NCBI GenBank assembly: GCA_018398815.1
Contig: CM031626.1
Coordinates: 43,095,950 to 43,159,949 of the forward strand
DNA length: 64,000 nt
Source of the DNA: Conus ventricosus
Lineage: Eukaryota; Mollusca; Gastropoda; Neogastropoda; Conidae
Direction: 5' to 3'
In this document: positions 12,426 through 23,994 of the stretch, piece after piece
Layout: every line of letters starts with the position of its first letter
Numbering within the stretch: the stretch's first letter is position 1
Made by a program: the position numbers and the translations under genes
Notes under the pieces: generated by a model
Databases searched by the model: none
Told to the model about the DNA's origin: nothing
The model's input: only the letters and a program-made list of their open reading frames with translations

Positions 12426-12790
12426 AGCATGCTGGACATGCAAGCCATGTGAGTCATGTTCCACTACAGGCAACGACAGGCAGAAAACAGGGCCAAGATG
12501 AGTGGAGCTGCCCGTCCTTCATACTGACCAAGCCAGCCAGCAGAGAACAGGGCATCCATCCTTTAGAGACTGATGGCAAGGTATGCAAAGAATTAGGCAA
12601 CTCTGAATTTGTGGTGTCCAAACGGGCACCATCCACTGTTGGGACATGCACGGAACAGTCAACAGAAGGGGCCGAAGGCAACCCACTCAAGTCAAAAGAA
12701 AGAAGGTTAGTCTTGGCGTTCACAGAGCTGCCGAAAAAAAAACCGTTTAAATGAGTGAAATGAAAAGCGTGGTCTTTCTGTGCATGCTTC
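12426..12790. other. No recognisable feature
   Basis: A 101-codon open frame spans 12449-12754, but it has no recognisable motif, convincing splice context or homologue. It is left as non-coding. Confidence 0.4.
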
Positions 12791-13475
12791 CCAGAAAGCT
12801 CTTTATCCTTCGTATGTATGTCAGCTGATTTCTCAGGCAGTCAACAACAGCACAGTTCCACACAAACTGTATGTGTGTTAAGTTCTTTTCCAGTCCGTCA
12901 ACAACAGGAATCTCAATGCCTTTTGCATTACAACTTTCTCTAATCAATCAGTGACAAGACATCTCCACATGCAATGCGTGTATGCCCAGTTCTTTCTGAA
13001 TCAGTCTGACAACAGACATCTCCACACGCAATGCGTGTATGCCCAGTTCTTTCTGAATCAGTCTGACAACAGACATCTCCACACGCAATGCGTGTATGCC
13101 CAGTTCTTTCTGAATCAGTCTGACAAGACATCTCCACACGCAATGCGTGTATGCCCAGTTCTTTCTGAATCAGTCTGACAACAGACATCTCCATACGCAA
13201 TGCGTGTATGCCCAGTTCTTTCTGAATCAGTCTGACAACAGACATCTCCACACGCAATGCGTGTATACCCAGTTCTTTCTGAAACAGTCTGACAACAGAC
13301 ATCTCCACACGCAATGTGTGTACACCCAGTTCTTTCTGAATCAGTTTGACAACAGACATCTCCACACGCAATGCGTGTATACCCAGTTCTTTCTGAAACA
13401 GTTTGACAACAGACATCTCCACACACAATGCGTGTACACCCAGTTCTTTCTGAATCAGTCTGACAACAGGGCATA
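12791..13475. repeat. Minisatellite, 57-bp unit with decayed left edge
   Basis: About nine good copies (12950-13475) of a 57-bp unit (GACAACAGACATCTCCACAC, GCAATGCGTGTATGCCCAGT, TCTTTCTGAATCAGTCT). The unit is 19 codons, so both strands stay open; the minus reading is SVVRLIQKELGIHALRVEM. Leftward to about 12800, diverged units can still be traced at the protein level (AVVDCLRNQLTYIRR, PVVDGLEKNLTHIQF). The array therefore shows a gradient from decayed edge to homogenised core. Confidence 0.9.
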
Positions 13476-13502
13476 CCTCTTCAGGCCCAGGAGAAACTAG
13501 CA

Positions 13503-13815
13503 CTTCACCAAAACAGACACTGGCTTTTGAATGTCAGAAGGGTATTCTTCAGGCCCAGGAGAAACTAGCACTTCACCAAAACAGACACTGGCTTTTGAAT
13601 GTCAGAAGGGTATTCTTCAGGCCCAGGAGAAACTAGCACTTCACCAAAACAGACACTGGCTTTTGAATGTCAGAAGGGTATTCTTCAGGCCCAGGAGAAA
13701 CTAGCACTTCACCAAAACAGACACTGGCTTTTGAATGTCAGAAGGGTATTCTTCAGGCCCAGGAGAAACTAGCACTTCACCAAAACAGACACTGGCTTTT
13801 GAATGTCAGAAGGGT
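13503..13815. repeat. Minisatellite, 68-bp unit
   Basis: Between four and five near-identical copies of a 68-bp unit (GAATGTCAGAAGGGTATTCT, TCAGGCCCAGGAGAAACTAG, CACTTCACCAAAACAGACAC, TGGCTTTT). It directly abuts the 57-bp array. Confidence 0.92.
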
Positions 13816-14350
13816 ACATCACTCCAAGCTACTGCTGTGTCTGCTCCCCAAAGGACAAACAATGAAACTTGCATGACAGTAGTCAAGATAGCCTGCAGTG
13901 TAGGAAGTTTTGGGGCTCAACAGGTCGAGACACTCAGGTTCAAGCACCGGTTGGATCTGTCTGCTAGCTTGACATTGGCATGTTGGCAGATTGGAACAGT
14001 GTTCCATTTGGGTTATCTTTCCCTATCAGTACTGCTTGCCCCACCCAATCTGAACCACTTTTCTGACAGCAGAAGTAGACAGACCACCTACGGCTGACTT
14101 CCTTTCTGAAAAGGTGACCATTTCTGCTGACACCAGTTTCATCACAAATTCAGTCCTACAGCATTGCTCTCACTTCAAAAACACAGCGCAAAGAAAACAA
14201 TGAATAGCACATGGAACTCAGAAGTGCATTAGGCAACACAAAGTCAGTGGAATGTGGAACATTTGGAAAAACAGGATTTGTAAAGAGTGAGCATGTGTGA
14301 GCGAGATGATCTGCAGTCACCCTGCTAAAAGGCAATGATTGATTATGGTA
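13816..14350. other. No recognisable feature
   Basis: Non-coding spacer between two minisatellites. No gene or element is recognised. Confidence 0.5.
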
Positions 14351-14354
14351 CAGG

Positions 14355-15242
14355 TGTATCAGCGGGGTTAAGCGCCAGTCTTCCTGCAGGTGACTTAACC
14401 AGTATCAGGTCAGCGGGGTTAAGCGCCAGTCTTCCTGCAGGTGACTTAATCAGTATCAGGTCAGCGGGGTTAAGCGCCACAGTCTTCCTGCAGGTGACTT
14501 AACCAGTATCAGGTCAGCGGGTTTAAGCGCCAGTCTTCCCGCAGGTGACTTAATCAGTATCAGGTCAGCGGGGTTAAGCACCACAGTCTTCCTGCAGGTG
14601 ACTTAACCAGTATCAGGTCAGCGGGGTTAAGCGCCAGTCTTCCTGCAGGTGACTTAACCAGTATCAGGACAGCGGGGTTAAGCGCCAGTCTTCCTGCAGG
14701 TGACTTAACCAGTATCAGGTCAGCGGGATTAAGCGCCAGTCTTCCTGCAGGTGACTTAACCAGTATCAGGTCAGCGGGGTTAAGCGCCACAGTCTTCCTG
14801 CAGGTGACTTAACCAGTATCAGGTCAGCGGGGTTAAGCGCCAGTCTTCCTGCAGGTGACTTAACCAGTATCAGGTCAGCGGGGTTAAGCGCCACAGTCTT
14901 CCTGCAGGTGACTTAACCAGTATCAGGTCAGCGGGGTTAACCGCCAGTCTTCCTGCAGGTGACTTAACCAGTATCAGGTCAGCGGGGTTAAGCGCCACAG
15001 TCTTCCTGCAGGTGACTTAACCAGTATCAGGTCAGCGGGGTTAAGCGCCACAGTCTTCCTGCAGGTGACTTAACCAGTATCAGGTCAGCGGGGTTAAGCG
15101 CCAGTCTTCCTGCAGGTGACTTAACCAGTATCAGGTCAGCGGGGTTAAGCGCCACAGTCTTCCTGCAGGTGACTTAACCAGTATCAGGTCAGCGGGGTTA
15201 AGCGCCACAGTCTTCCTGCAGGTGACTTAACCAGTATCAGGA
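14355..15242. repeat. Minisatellite, 51-53 bp unit
   Basis: About 17 copies of a unit reading TCAGCGGGGTTAAGCGCCAG, TCTTCCTGCAGGTGACTTAA, CCAGTATCAGG. A two-base CA insertion after GCGCCA separates two length classes (51 and 53 bp), interspersed along the array. Each unit contains a PstI palindrome (CTGCAG). Confidence 0.93.
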
Positions 15243-15864
15243 CATTATGGTCTAAGCGCTTACGTCTGCTTCCAAAATTTTATTTTGCACAGATATCATA
15301 ATGACCTTTTTCTTTGCTGGAACGGTGGGCATTTGTTCTTTCCCGGCAGACTGTGTGCACATAAAGCAAGGTGAAAGATCTGGTATGCACACGACATCAC
15401 AGAGTGTCTTGCCTACGGCTGACAACACCTGTGGAGTAGCATGAGCATAACGCCAACAGTGACAATTTCTCCACCATCAGCAGGCTGCCACACCCAGCAC
15501 ATGTGCTGATGACGGGCACATCATAAATTCTGTGTGCCCCCTGATCTTTCAACTCTTCTCTATTCTGTATGCCCCTGATCTTTCAACTTTTCTTTGGTAC
15601 TGGAACACGATCACAATGGGGACTTGTTTTCACAATCTATTTAAAGAGTCACTAAATTGGGGTAAACAAAGAATTTGTTTTTTGAAACCACTGTTCATTT
15701 TCCATGCTTTAACAGGATATGGTCTTGTTCCATCATGTAATCATGAGTTAGATGGCAGCAAAAAAATTTTCATATCTTACCTAAATCAGCCATTAACCTC
15801 TTCCCATTGTACAAGGGGCCCCTACAGCTGAAGCTGAGCTGAGATGTCTTCGGGTAGAGCCGCC
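15243..15864. other. No recognisable feature
   Basis: Non-coding spacer. There is a short local duplication near 15534-15590 (TGTGCCCCTGATCTTTCAAC-type). No exon or element was recognised. Confidence 0.5.
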
Positions 15865-16024
15865 CACACCAACTGGTTGAAGCCTAGAGGCCTGACAAAG
15901 CACAACTACGATCTTCAACAGCAATGCACCCTCAAGTGCTGAAGGACCACTGCCACTATCAAGCAGAAGTCGGAGATGTTCCGCACTAAGTGCCTGCGGA
16001 GTATCCTCGGGATCCACAGCTAAG
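15865..16024 (+). pseudogene. LINE 3' coding fragment
   Basis: A plus-strand frame across 15929-16024 reads RTTATIKQKSEMFRTKCLRS then ILGIHS and a stop. It parallels the WRTTKPSTHRLQTFVNRCLR segment of the RTE-like LINE at 57397-57900. Just upstream, ACGATCTTCAACAGCAATGC fits the R-I-F-N-S/T-N-V block of the same protein class. About 50 residues survive, with a stop and frame changes, so it is a dead fragment. Confidence 0.45.
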
Positions 16025-16149
16025 TAGGACACTGGACACCCCGGGGAGTAAAATATCCACGGGGGGACCCGAAGAAACCTAGTGCAAAACTCTCACAAAA
16101 GAGCTGACAGACAAAGCACCGACTGTGGGCAGCACCATCAGACCACAGC
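16025..16149. other. Short spacer
   Basis: Short non-coding spacer between the LINE fragment and the BamHI-type minisatellite. Confidence 0.4.
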
Positions 16150-18778
16150 AGACTAAGGGAGGGGAGGATCCCTTGCCATTGCCTCAGGCACCAGCAGGTG
16201 AGGATCCCTTGCCATTTCCCCAGGAACCAGGGAGGTGAGGATCCCTTGTCATTGCCTCAGGCACCAGGCAGGTGAGATCTCTTGCCATTGCCTCTGGCAC
16301 CAGACAGGTCAGGATCCCTTGCCATTGCCTCAGGCACCAGACAGGTCAGGATCCTTTGCCATTGCCTCAAGCACCAGGCAGTTTAGGATCCCTTGCCATT
16401 GCCCCAGGCACCAGGCAGGTCAGGATCCCTTGCCATTGCCTCAGGCACCAGACAGTCAGGATCCTTTGCCATTGCCTCAGGCACCAGACAGGTGAGGATC
16501 CCTTGCCATTGCCTTTAGGCAGGTCAGGATCCCCTTTCTATTGCCTCAAGCACCAGGCAGGTGAGGATCCCTTGCCATTGCCTCAGGCACCAGACAGGTC
16601 AGGATCCCTTGCCACTGCCTCAGGCACCAGGCAGGTGAGGATCCCTTTCCATTTTCCTCAGGGAGGTCAGGATCCCTTGCTATTGCCCCAGGGAGGTGAG
16701 GATCCCTTGCCACTGCCAGCAGGTCAGGATCCCTTGCCATTGCCCCAGGCAGGTCAGGATCCCTTGCCACTGCCCCAGGCTGGTGAGGATCCCTTGCCAT
16801 TGCCCCAGGCAGGTGAGGATACCTTGCCATTGCCTCAGGCACCAGATAGGGGAGGATCCCTTTCCATTGCCTCAGGCACCAACAGGTGAGGATCCCTTGC
16901 CATTGCCTCAGGCACCAGGGAGGTGAGGATCCCTTGCCATTGCCTCAGGGACCAACAGGGCAGGATCCCTTGCCATTGCCCCAGGCACCAGACAGGTCAG
17001 GATCCCCGCCATTGCCTCAGGCACCAGACAGGTCAGGATCCTTTGCCATTGCCTCAAGCACCAGGCAGGTGAGGAACCCTTGCCATTTCCCCAGGGACCA
17101 GGGAGGTCAGGATCCCTTGCCATTGGGCCCCAGGCACCAGACAGGGCCCGGATCCTTTGCCATTGCCTCCAGGCACCAGACAGGTGAGGATCCCTTGCCA
17201 TTGCCTCAGGCGGTCAGATCCCTTGCTATTGCCTCAAGCACCAGGCAGGTGAGGATCCCTTGCCATTGCCTCAGGCACCAGACAGGTCAGGAAACCCTTG
17301 CCACTGCCTCAGGCACCAGGCAGGTGAGGATCCCTTGCCATTGCCTCAGGCAGGTCAGGGTCCCTTGCTATTGCCCCAGGCAGTTTAGGATCCCTTGCCA
17401 TTGCCCCAGGCAGGTCAGGATCCCTTGCCACTGCCTCAGGCACCAGGCAGGTGAGGATCCCTTGCCACGCCCCAGGCAGGTGAGGATCCCTTGCCATTGC
17501 CCCAGGCAGGTCAGAATCCCTTGCCCTTGCCCCAGGCACCAGGCAGGTGAGGATCCCTTGCCACTGCCCCCGGCAGGTCAGGAACCCTTGCCATTCCCCA
17601 GGCAGGGGAGGATCCCTTGCCACTGCCAGGCAGGTCAGGATCCCTTGCCCTTGCCCCAGGCAGGTCAGGATCCCTTGCCACTGGGCCCCAGGCTGGTGAG
17701 GATCCCTTGCCATTGCCCCAGGCAGGTGAGGATACCTTGCCATTGCCTCAGGCACCAGATAAGGGAGGATCCCTTGCCATTGCCTCAGGGACCAACAGGT
17801 GAGGGTCCCTTGCCATTGCCTCAGGCACCAGGCAGGTGAGGATCCCTTGCCCATTGCCTCAGGCACCAGACAGGTCAGGGTCCCTTGCCATTGCCCCAGG
17901 GACCAACAGGTCAGGATCCCTTGCCAATGCCTCAGGCACCAGGCAGGTGAGGATCCCTTGCCATTGCCTCAGGGAAACCAGACAGGTCAGGATCCCTTGC
18001 CATTGTCCCAGGCACCAGACAGGTCAGGATCCCTTGCCATTGCCTCAGGCACCAGACAGGTGAGGATCCCTTGCCATTGCCACAGGCACCAGACAGGTCA
18101 GGATCCCTTGCTGCCTCAGACCAGACAGGTCAGACCTTTGCCATTGCCTCAGGAAACCAGACGGGTGAGGATCCCTTGCCTGCCCAGACAGGTGAGGTCC
18201 CTTGCCATTGCCAGCACCAGGCAGGTGAGGAAATCCTTGCCATTGCCTCAGGCACCAGACAGGTCAGGATCCTTGCCATTGCCAGCACCAGACGGGTCAG
18301 GACCCCTTGCCATTGCCTCAGGCACAGGAGTGAGGATCCCTTGCCATTGCCTCAGGCACCAGCAGGTCAGGATCCCTTGCCATTGTCCCAGGCACCAGAC
18401 GGGTCAGGATCCCTTGCCATTGCCTCAGGCAGGTCAGGATCCCTTGCCATTGCCCCAGGCACCAGACAGGTCAGGATCCCTTGCCATTGCCTCAGGCAGG
18501 TGGGGATCCCTTGCCATTGCCCCAGGCACCAGACAGGTCAGGATCCCCTGCCATTGCCTCAGGCACCAGACAGGTGAGGATCCCTTGCCATTGCCCCAGC
18601 ACCAGACAGGTCAGGATCCCCTTGCCATTGCCTCAGGCAGGTCAGGATCCCCTGCCATTGCCTCAGGCACCAGACAGGTCAGGATCCCCTGCCATTGCCT
18701 CAGGCACCAGACAGGTCAGGATCCCTTGCCCACTGCCTCAGGATCCCTTGCCACTGCCTCAGGCCCCCAGACGGCACA
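16150..18778. repeat. Complex 2.6-kb minisatellite with BamHI site per unit
   Basis: More than 60 units are built from GGATCCCTTGCCATTGCCTC followed by AGGCACCAGACAGGTCA or shortened versions that omit the CACCAGA part. Unit length alternates between roughly 24, 30 and 42 bp, a higher-order mixture rather than a simple period. Open frames across it (for example 16886-17839 and 17799-18794) only cycle the unit. Confidence 0.93.
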
Positions 18779-18914
18779 GAATGGACTGGACTGAACTGCT
18801 GGACAGAGATGCAGGATCTGCACAGTGCTCTGCACTGCAAGTCTTCAATGTCTGCTCCTGTACTTTAAAACTCCATACGGATGCCTACAAAATCTCTGGT
18901 GTGCACAGCGAAGA

Positions 18915-19135
18915 AAACTGTGCAGCCACTACCATGAACTGTGCAGCCACTACCATGAAACTGTGCAGCCACTACCATGAAACTGTGCAGCCACTACCAT
19001 GAAACTGTGGCAGCCACTACCATGAAACTGTGCAGCCACACTATGAAACTGTGCAGCCACTACCATGAAACTGTGCAGCCACTACCATGAAACTGTGCAG
19101 CCACTACCATGAAACTGTGCAGCCACTACCATATC
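18915..19135. repeat. Minisatellite, 22-bp unit
   Basis: About ten copies of AAACTGTGCAGCCACTACCA plus TG, with a few one- or two-base changes. Confidence 0.92.
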
Positions 19136-19446
19136 GAAGGAAAAGAGAAACTTTGATCTGGGAAGAGAAGAGAAGGTTGGAGGCTGGGGGGTGGGGCAAT
19201 TCTGCATGTTTCATTCAGGTAAGCAAGCCCTTTTGTTCCATAATGAGAGTGTAAGTCAGAGGCTTCAACTTGTGTCTTTGTCCTGTCACAACAGTGGCTA
19301 ACACATGGATGTGAGTCAATACAAGTAATACAACAGTAATGAAGGGGGAGAGTGAGCAGACAGCATAACCTCAAGTGCCACTACACAGTGTGTTATCAAA
19401 CCAGAAGTGCAAGGCAGGCAGGGACGGCAAGCTGTCAGCAGGACTA
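19136..19446. other. No recognisable feature
   Basis: Non-coding spacer between two arrays. No splice-bounded frame was recognised. Confidence 0.5.
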
Positions 19447-21205
19447 AGAACATAGGAGTGAACAAAGAACTAGTCAGTGGCTCAGCTGAGCAAAGTGGAC
19501 ACCATGGAACAAAGAACTAGTCAGTGGCTCAGCTGAGCAAAGTGGACACCATGGAACAAAGAACTAGTCAGTGGCTCAGCTGAGCAAAGTGGACACCTGG
19601 AACAAGAACTAGTCAGTGGCTCAGCTGAGCAAAGTGGACACCATGGAACAAAGAACTAGTCAGTGGCTCAGCTGAGCAAAGTGGACACCATGGAACAAAG
19701 AACTAGTCAGTGGCTCAGCTGAGCAAAGTGGACACCATGGAACAAAGAACTAGTCAGTGGCTCAGCTGAGCAAAGTGGACACCATGGAACAAAGAACTAG
19801 TCAGTGGCTCAGCTGAGCAAAGTGGACACCATGGAACAAAGAACTAGTCAGTGGCTCAGCTGAGCAAAGTGGACACCATGGAACAAAGAACTAGTCAGTG
19901 GCTCAGCTGAGCAAAGTGGACACCATGGAACAAAGAACTAGTCAGTGGCTCAGCTGAGCAAAGTGGACACCATGGAACAAAGAACTAGTCAGTGGCTCAG
20001 CTGAGCAAAGTGGACACCATGGAACAAAGAACTAGTCAGTGGCTCAGCTGAGCAAAGTGGACACCATGGAACAAAGAACTAGTCAGTGGCTCAGCTGAGC
20101 AAAGTGGACACCATGGAACAAAGAACTAGTCAGTGGCTCAGCTGAGCAAAGTGGACACCATGGAACAAAGAACTAGTCAGTGGCTCAGCTGAGCAAAGTG
20201 GACACCATGGAACAAAGAACTAGTCAGTGGCTCAGCTGAGCAAAGTGGACACCATGGAACAAAGAACTAGTCAGTGGCTCAGCTGAGCAAAGTGGACACC
20301 ATGGAACAAAGAACTAGTCAGTGGCTCAGCTGAGCAAAGTGGACACCATGGAACAAAGAACTAGTCAGTGGCTCAGTGAGCAAAGTGGACACATGGAACA
20401 AAGAACTAGTCAGTGGCTCAGCTGAGCAAAGTGGACACCATGGAACAAAGAACTAGTCAGTGGCTCAGCTGAGCAAAGTGGACACCATGGAACAAAGAAC
20501 TAGTCAGTGGCTCAGCTGAGCAAAGTGGACACCATGGAACAAAGAACTAGTCAGTGGCTCAGCTGAGCAAAGTGGACACCATGGAACAAAGAACTAGTCA
20601 GTGGCTCAGCTGAGCAAAGTGGACACCATGGAACAAAGAACTAGTCAGTGGCTCAGCTGAGCAAAGTGGACACCATGGAACAAAGAACTAGTCAGTGGCT
20701 CAGCTGAGCAAAGTGGACACCATGGAACAAAGAACTAGTCAGTGGCTCAGCTGAGCAAAGTGGACACCATGGAACAAAGAACTAGTCAGTGGCTCAGCTG
20801 AGCAAAGTGGACACCATGGAACAAAGAACTAGTCAGTGGCTCAGCTGAGCAAAGTGGACACCATGGAACAAAGAACTAGTCAGTGGCTCAGCTGAGCAAA
20901 GTGGACACCATGGAACAAAGAACTAGTCAGTGGCTCAGCTGAGCAAAGTGGACACCATGGAACAAAGAACTAGTCAGTGGCTCAGCTGAGCAAAGTGGAC
21001 ACCATGGAACAAAGAACTAGTCAGTGGCTCAGCTGAGCAAAGTGGACACCATGGAACAAAGAACTAGTCAGTGGCTCAGCTGAGCAAAGTGGACACCATG
21101 GAACAAAGAACTAGTCAGTGGCTCAGCTGAGCAAAGTGGACACCATGGAACAAAGAACTAGTCAGTGGCTCAGCTGAGCAAAGTGGACACCATGGAACAA
21201 AGAAA
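19447..21205. repeat. Highly homogeneous minisatellite, 47-bp unit
   Basis: About 37 copies of a 47-bp unit (AACAAAGAACTAGTCAGTGG, CTCAGCTGAGCAAAGTGGAC, ACCATGG). Most copies look identical; a few have one-base losses, for example near 19600 and 20380. Each unit holds a perfect 10-bp palindrome CTCAGCTGAG, an ACTAGT site and CCATGG. The near-identity implies very recent expansion or active homogenisation. Confidence 0.96.
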
Positions 21206-22596
21206 AGGGGACCGGGACATTAAGGGGACCAGGACATTAAGGGGACCAGGACATAAAGGGGATTAGTTACTAAGGGTTCACGACCTATGGTGTCAGGAAA
21301 CCAAGGGGTCAGGACATTGAGAGGATTAGTGTACTGAAGAATTAGGACACTACGAGATCAGAATATAAGGGGTCAGGACATTAAGGGGGTTAGGACACTG
21401 GTGAATCAGGACACTAAAGGATCAGGACAGCAAGGGATCTGGACACTGAGGGATGAAGACACTGAGTAGTCAGTTTAAAGGGATCTGGACACCGAGGGAT
21501 GAAGACACTGAGTAGTCAGTTTAAAGGGATCTGGACACTAGTAAGATAATGTTGCTTATAGCCCAGCCGACCGCAAAGGGCCACATGAGGGCTGTATCTG
21601 GACACTAAGGGATGAAGACACTGAGTAGTCCGTTTAAAGGGATCTGGACACTGAGGGCTGAAGACACTGAGGAATTGTGACACTAAGCGGATCTGGACAC
21701 AAAGGGAGTCAGGACACTGAGATCAGGATATTCAGGGGATGAGGCCACCAGACCTCTTTACCCCGTCACTGCCATTGGCATACTTTTCAACAGACATGAG
21801 CAAATTTCCTACAAAGAGGGTGTACATATCTTCCAAATTTTGGTAAAAGCAAGGGTGGGGTAGAGTAGGGATGGGGAGTTTGCTTTTATATTTTCCCCAA
21901 AATTATCTGGCAGAAGAGGGAGCATTTATCTCTGGGGTTTTTTTGTTTGTTTTTTTTCCACATCTTTTTTTTTTACTATGCCATATTCATCGTATTTTCA
22001 CTGAACATGTGTATAAAATACGGCAAAATCATATTGGTAAATGGGTCATGGGCTGTTGGGGTTCAGGACACTAACGAATGAAGGCATTAACGGATCAGGA
22101 CAATTAGGGAATCAGGACAGTCAGGAGTCGGCTCCCTAAGGGATCAGGATATTAAGGGATCTGTCCATTGCATTAGTAAGTCACTACGGGGCTGACACCA
22201 AGACCAATACGGGGAACGAAAAAAAAAAGAAAAGCCAGAGAGGTCAGGAAGCGACATTCTTGAGCCTCCAGTGACCTTGACCTACTTTCCCAGCTTGTTT
22301 CATTTCGCGGACTTTCTCCTTGGACTTCTTCTCTGCCTCCCCTTTCTCCCCGTCTTTCTCCTTGTTGCCATGACAACACACGCACACAACATGCTAAACC
22401 ACAACAGGTCCATGTTAAATTTCAAGGATACCACATCAACACCCACTACACGGAAGATGATCATTACGGTCTTCTTCCATTCAACATTTACATTTTCTCA
22501 CAACAGTAAACCTTGCAGGCATCGACCTGTCCTTTCATCCTATGCAATAGTGGATGGGGGCCAGAAACAGGGCATGGGGAGAGGAGACAGGAAGAG
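21206..22596. repeat. Degenerate short-unit repeat region (GATCAGGACA-type)
   Basis: From 21206 to about 21760, and again near 22060-22160, loosely repeated 16-20 bp units (GGGGACCAGGACATTAA and GGGATCTGGACACTGAG types) are seen, much more diverged than the flanking 47-bp array. No gene was found. A dispersed repeat is embedded at 21543-21598 and annotated separately. The rest, 22170-22596, holds nothing recognised. Confidence 0.65.
21543..21598 (+). repeat. Dispersed repeat copy, shared with 44722-44782
   Basis: The block GTTGCTTATAGCCCAGCCGA, CCGCAAAGGGCCACATGAGG, GCTGT recurs with about three mismatches at 44722-44782, preceded in both places by GATAAGATA/AGATAAT. This is two copies of a dispersed element, probably a SINE or LINE tail. 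No RNA polymerase III box was seen. Confidence 0.7.
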
Positions 22597-22820
22597 GCAT
22601 TAACAACTCACCAATACTATGTGGACACCGACAATCACCAAATCTGGCAAACTTCCTCTTACATCAGCTAGCATTAACAACTCACCAATACTATGTGGAC
22701 ACCGACAATCACCAAATCTGGCAAACTTCCTCTTACATCAGCTAGCATTAACAACTCACCAATTCTATGTGGACACAGACAATCACCAAATCTGGCAAAC
22801 TTCCTCTTACATCAGCTACG
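22597..22820. repeat. Tandem repeat, 74-bp unit, three copies
   Basis: Three near-identical copies of a 74-bp unit starting CATTAACAACTCACCAATAC and ending CTTACATCAGCTAG. Confidence 0.92.
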
Positions 22821-23262
22821 AAACCTTGCCATTTTCTAAATCATCACAATCATGATATGTTAAATAAAAGATAAAAGTATAATTGTTGAATTAAACAGAC
22901 ATACACCTCTACCCTAATTTCACCCCACCCCCACCCTCCTCTTTCCCCCCACATCCCCCTCTCATAAAAAAAACACAAAAAAACTTCATTTTTATTTCCG
23001 TAAACCACAACAGACTAAAACAAAACAATCATCAACAAACACAGTGGGACCCCCTCCCCGCCCCCTTCCTACAACATACTTCCCTCTCCCTGACTTCATC
23101 CAGTGAGGATCTCCCTCTTGTTGAAACTACCCAAACCCACACCAGCATAGGGTAGCCATTCCAGCTGAAAGCACAGATCACGCTGTGATCTTTTCCTTCA
23201 AGCCAGGCAGCCATTTACCCATCAACAAGACCATTCACTCTTCTGAGCTCCAAAAATCAAAC
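22821..23262. other. No recognisable feature
   Basis: Pyrimidine- and A-rich intronic sequence with no recognised feature. Confidence 0.45.
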
Positions 23263-23271
23263 TTACACCTG

Positions 23272-23583
23272 TAAACAATAAACAAGTGGGGTATGTTTTG
23301 CTCCCATAAGGAAACCTAACACAGAGTAACTTTTATTCAAGACTGGCACAGCCTTTTAAACTTGAATAAAGTCAGACAAATACATAGACAAATACAAGTC
23401 CAAATCTTTGCCAGACAGTTCAGTTGTTGGCCCGCGTTTGTTTTTCCCCCACTATTAGATTGTTCGTCTATGTATTTGTCTGACTTTATTCAAGTTTAAA
23501 AGGCTGTGCCAGTCTTGAATAAAAGTTACTCTGTGTTAGGTTTCCTTATGGGAGCAAAACATACCCCACTTGTTTATTGTTTA
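23272..23583. repeat. Perfect 118-bp inverted repeat (hairpin)
   Basis: The left arm (23272-23389) and right arm (23466-23583) are exact reverse complements over 118 bp, separated by a 76-bp loop. The arms begin and end TAAACAATAAACAAGTGGGG / CCCCACTTGTTTATTGTTTA. A 12-bp direct repeat TTACACCTGTAA abuts the left arm (23263-23274) and recurs 35 nt beyond the right arm (23618-23629). There is no coding potential. It lies in the VPS13 intron between the exons at 23804 and 9579. It may be a fold-back/MITE-like element, a hairpin-RNA source or a sequencing fold-back artefact. Confidence 0.95.
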
Positions 23584-23649
23584 TCGTTTACTGTTCCCTA
23601 CCTCATTTCATTAACGATTACACCTGTAACAGTATGATCATTTTTCCTT

Positions 23650-23712
23650 GCAGGGGAAGTGACTCTCCTAGCCTTCTTCTTGCCACCATAGTATGGCCGG
23701 CCTTTGAAGACT
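23650..23712 (-). pseudogene. Diverged partial duplicate of VPS13 exon 23804-23902
   Basis: On the minus strand this segment reads FKGRPYYGGKKKARR, against FKGKSFFGGKKK at the end of the adjacent VPS13 exon about 134 bp away. Nucleotide similarity continues past the exon end into the intron. The position of the donor GTAAG is GCTAG here, so it cannot use the same splice site, and a stop lies just upstream in frame. It looks like a tandem duplication of the exon's 3' edge that has since diverged. A mutually exclusive alternative exon is less likely because no matching acceptor was seen. Confidence 0.5.
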
Positions 23713-23803
23713 CTACCTCACTGCTGATGCTCCAAAACCTACACTTAACGAGGGCAAGTGTCAGGATTTTTTTTTTCTCTCACAAGAACAGCGACTTTCT
23801 TAC

Positions 23804-23902
23804 CTTTTTCTTGCCACCAAAGAATGACTTGCCCTTGAAGGAGAAGAGAATGAGGTGGTTGCCGTCAGGGGGATGTTCGACTGGAGTGTCTTGGTCTGAG
23901 CC
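23804..23902 (-). CDS. VPS13: VPS13-like exon (LFSF segment)
   Basis: A 99-nt minus-strand exon (33 codons, phase 0 at both ends) lies between the acceptor TTCTTCTTCCAG| and the donor AAAAAG|GTAAGAAAG. It encodes GSDQDTPVEHPPDGNHLILF then SFKGKSFFGGKKK. In VPS13A and VPS13C the Y-W-x-x-N-K-T-G-R motif is followed by an H-P-P-x-x-x-x-x-I-L-F-S-F block, which is exactly what this exon supplies after exon 24467-24568. It joins that exon perfectly in phase 0 across a 564-bp intron filled with (CA)n. The next exon in the gene appears to be 9465-9579, more than 14 kb away. Confidence 0.88.
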
Positions 23903-23957
23903 CTGGAAGAAGAAGAGAGAACCACAAGTTGATGTCAACGATATGGACAGTTGAGTC

Positions 23958-23963
23958 GGCACG

Positions 23964-23994
<31 letters not shown>

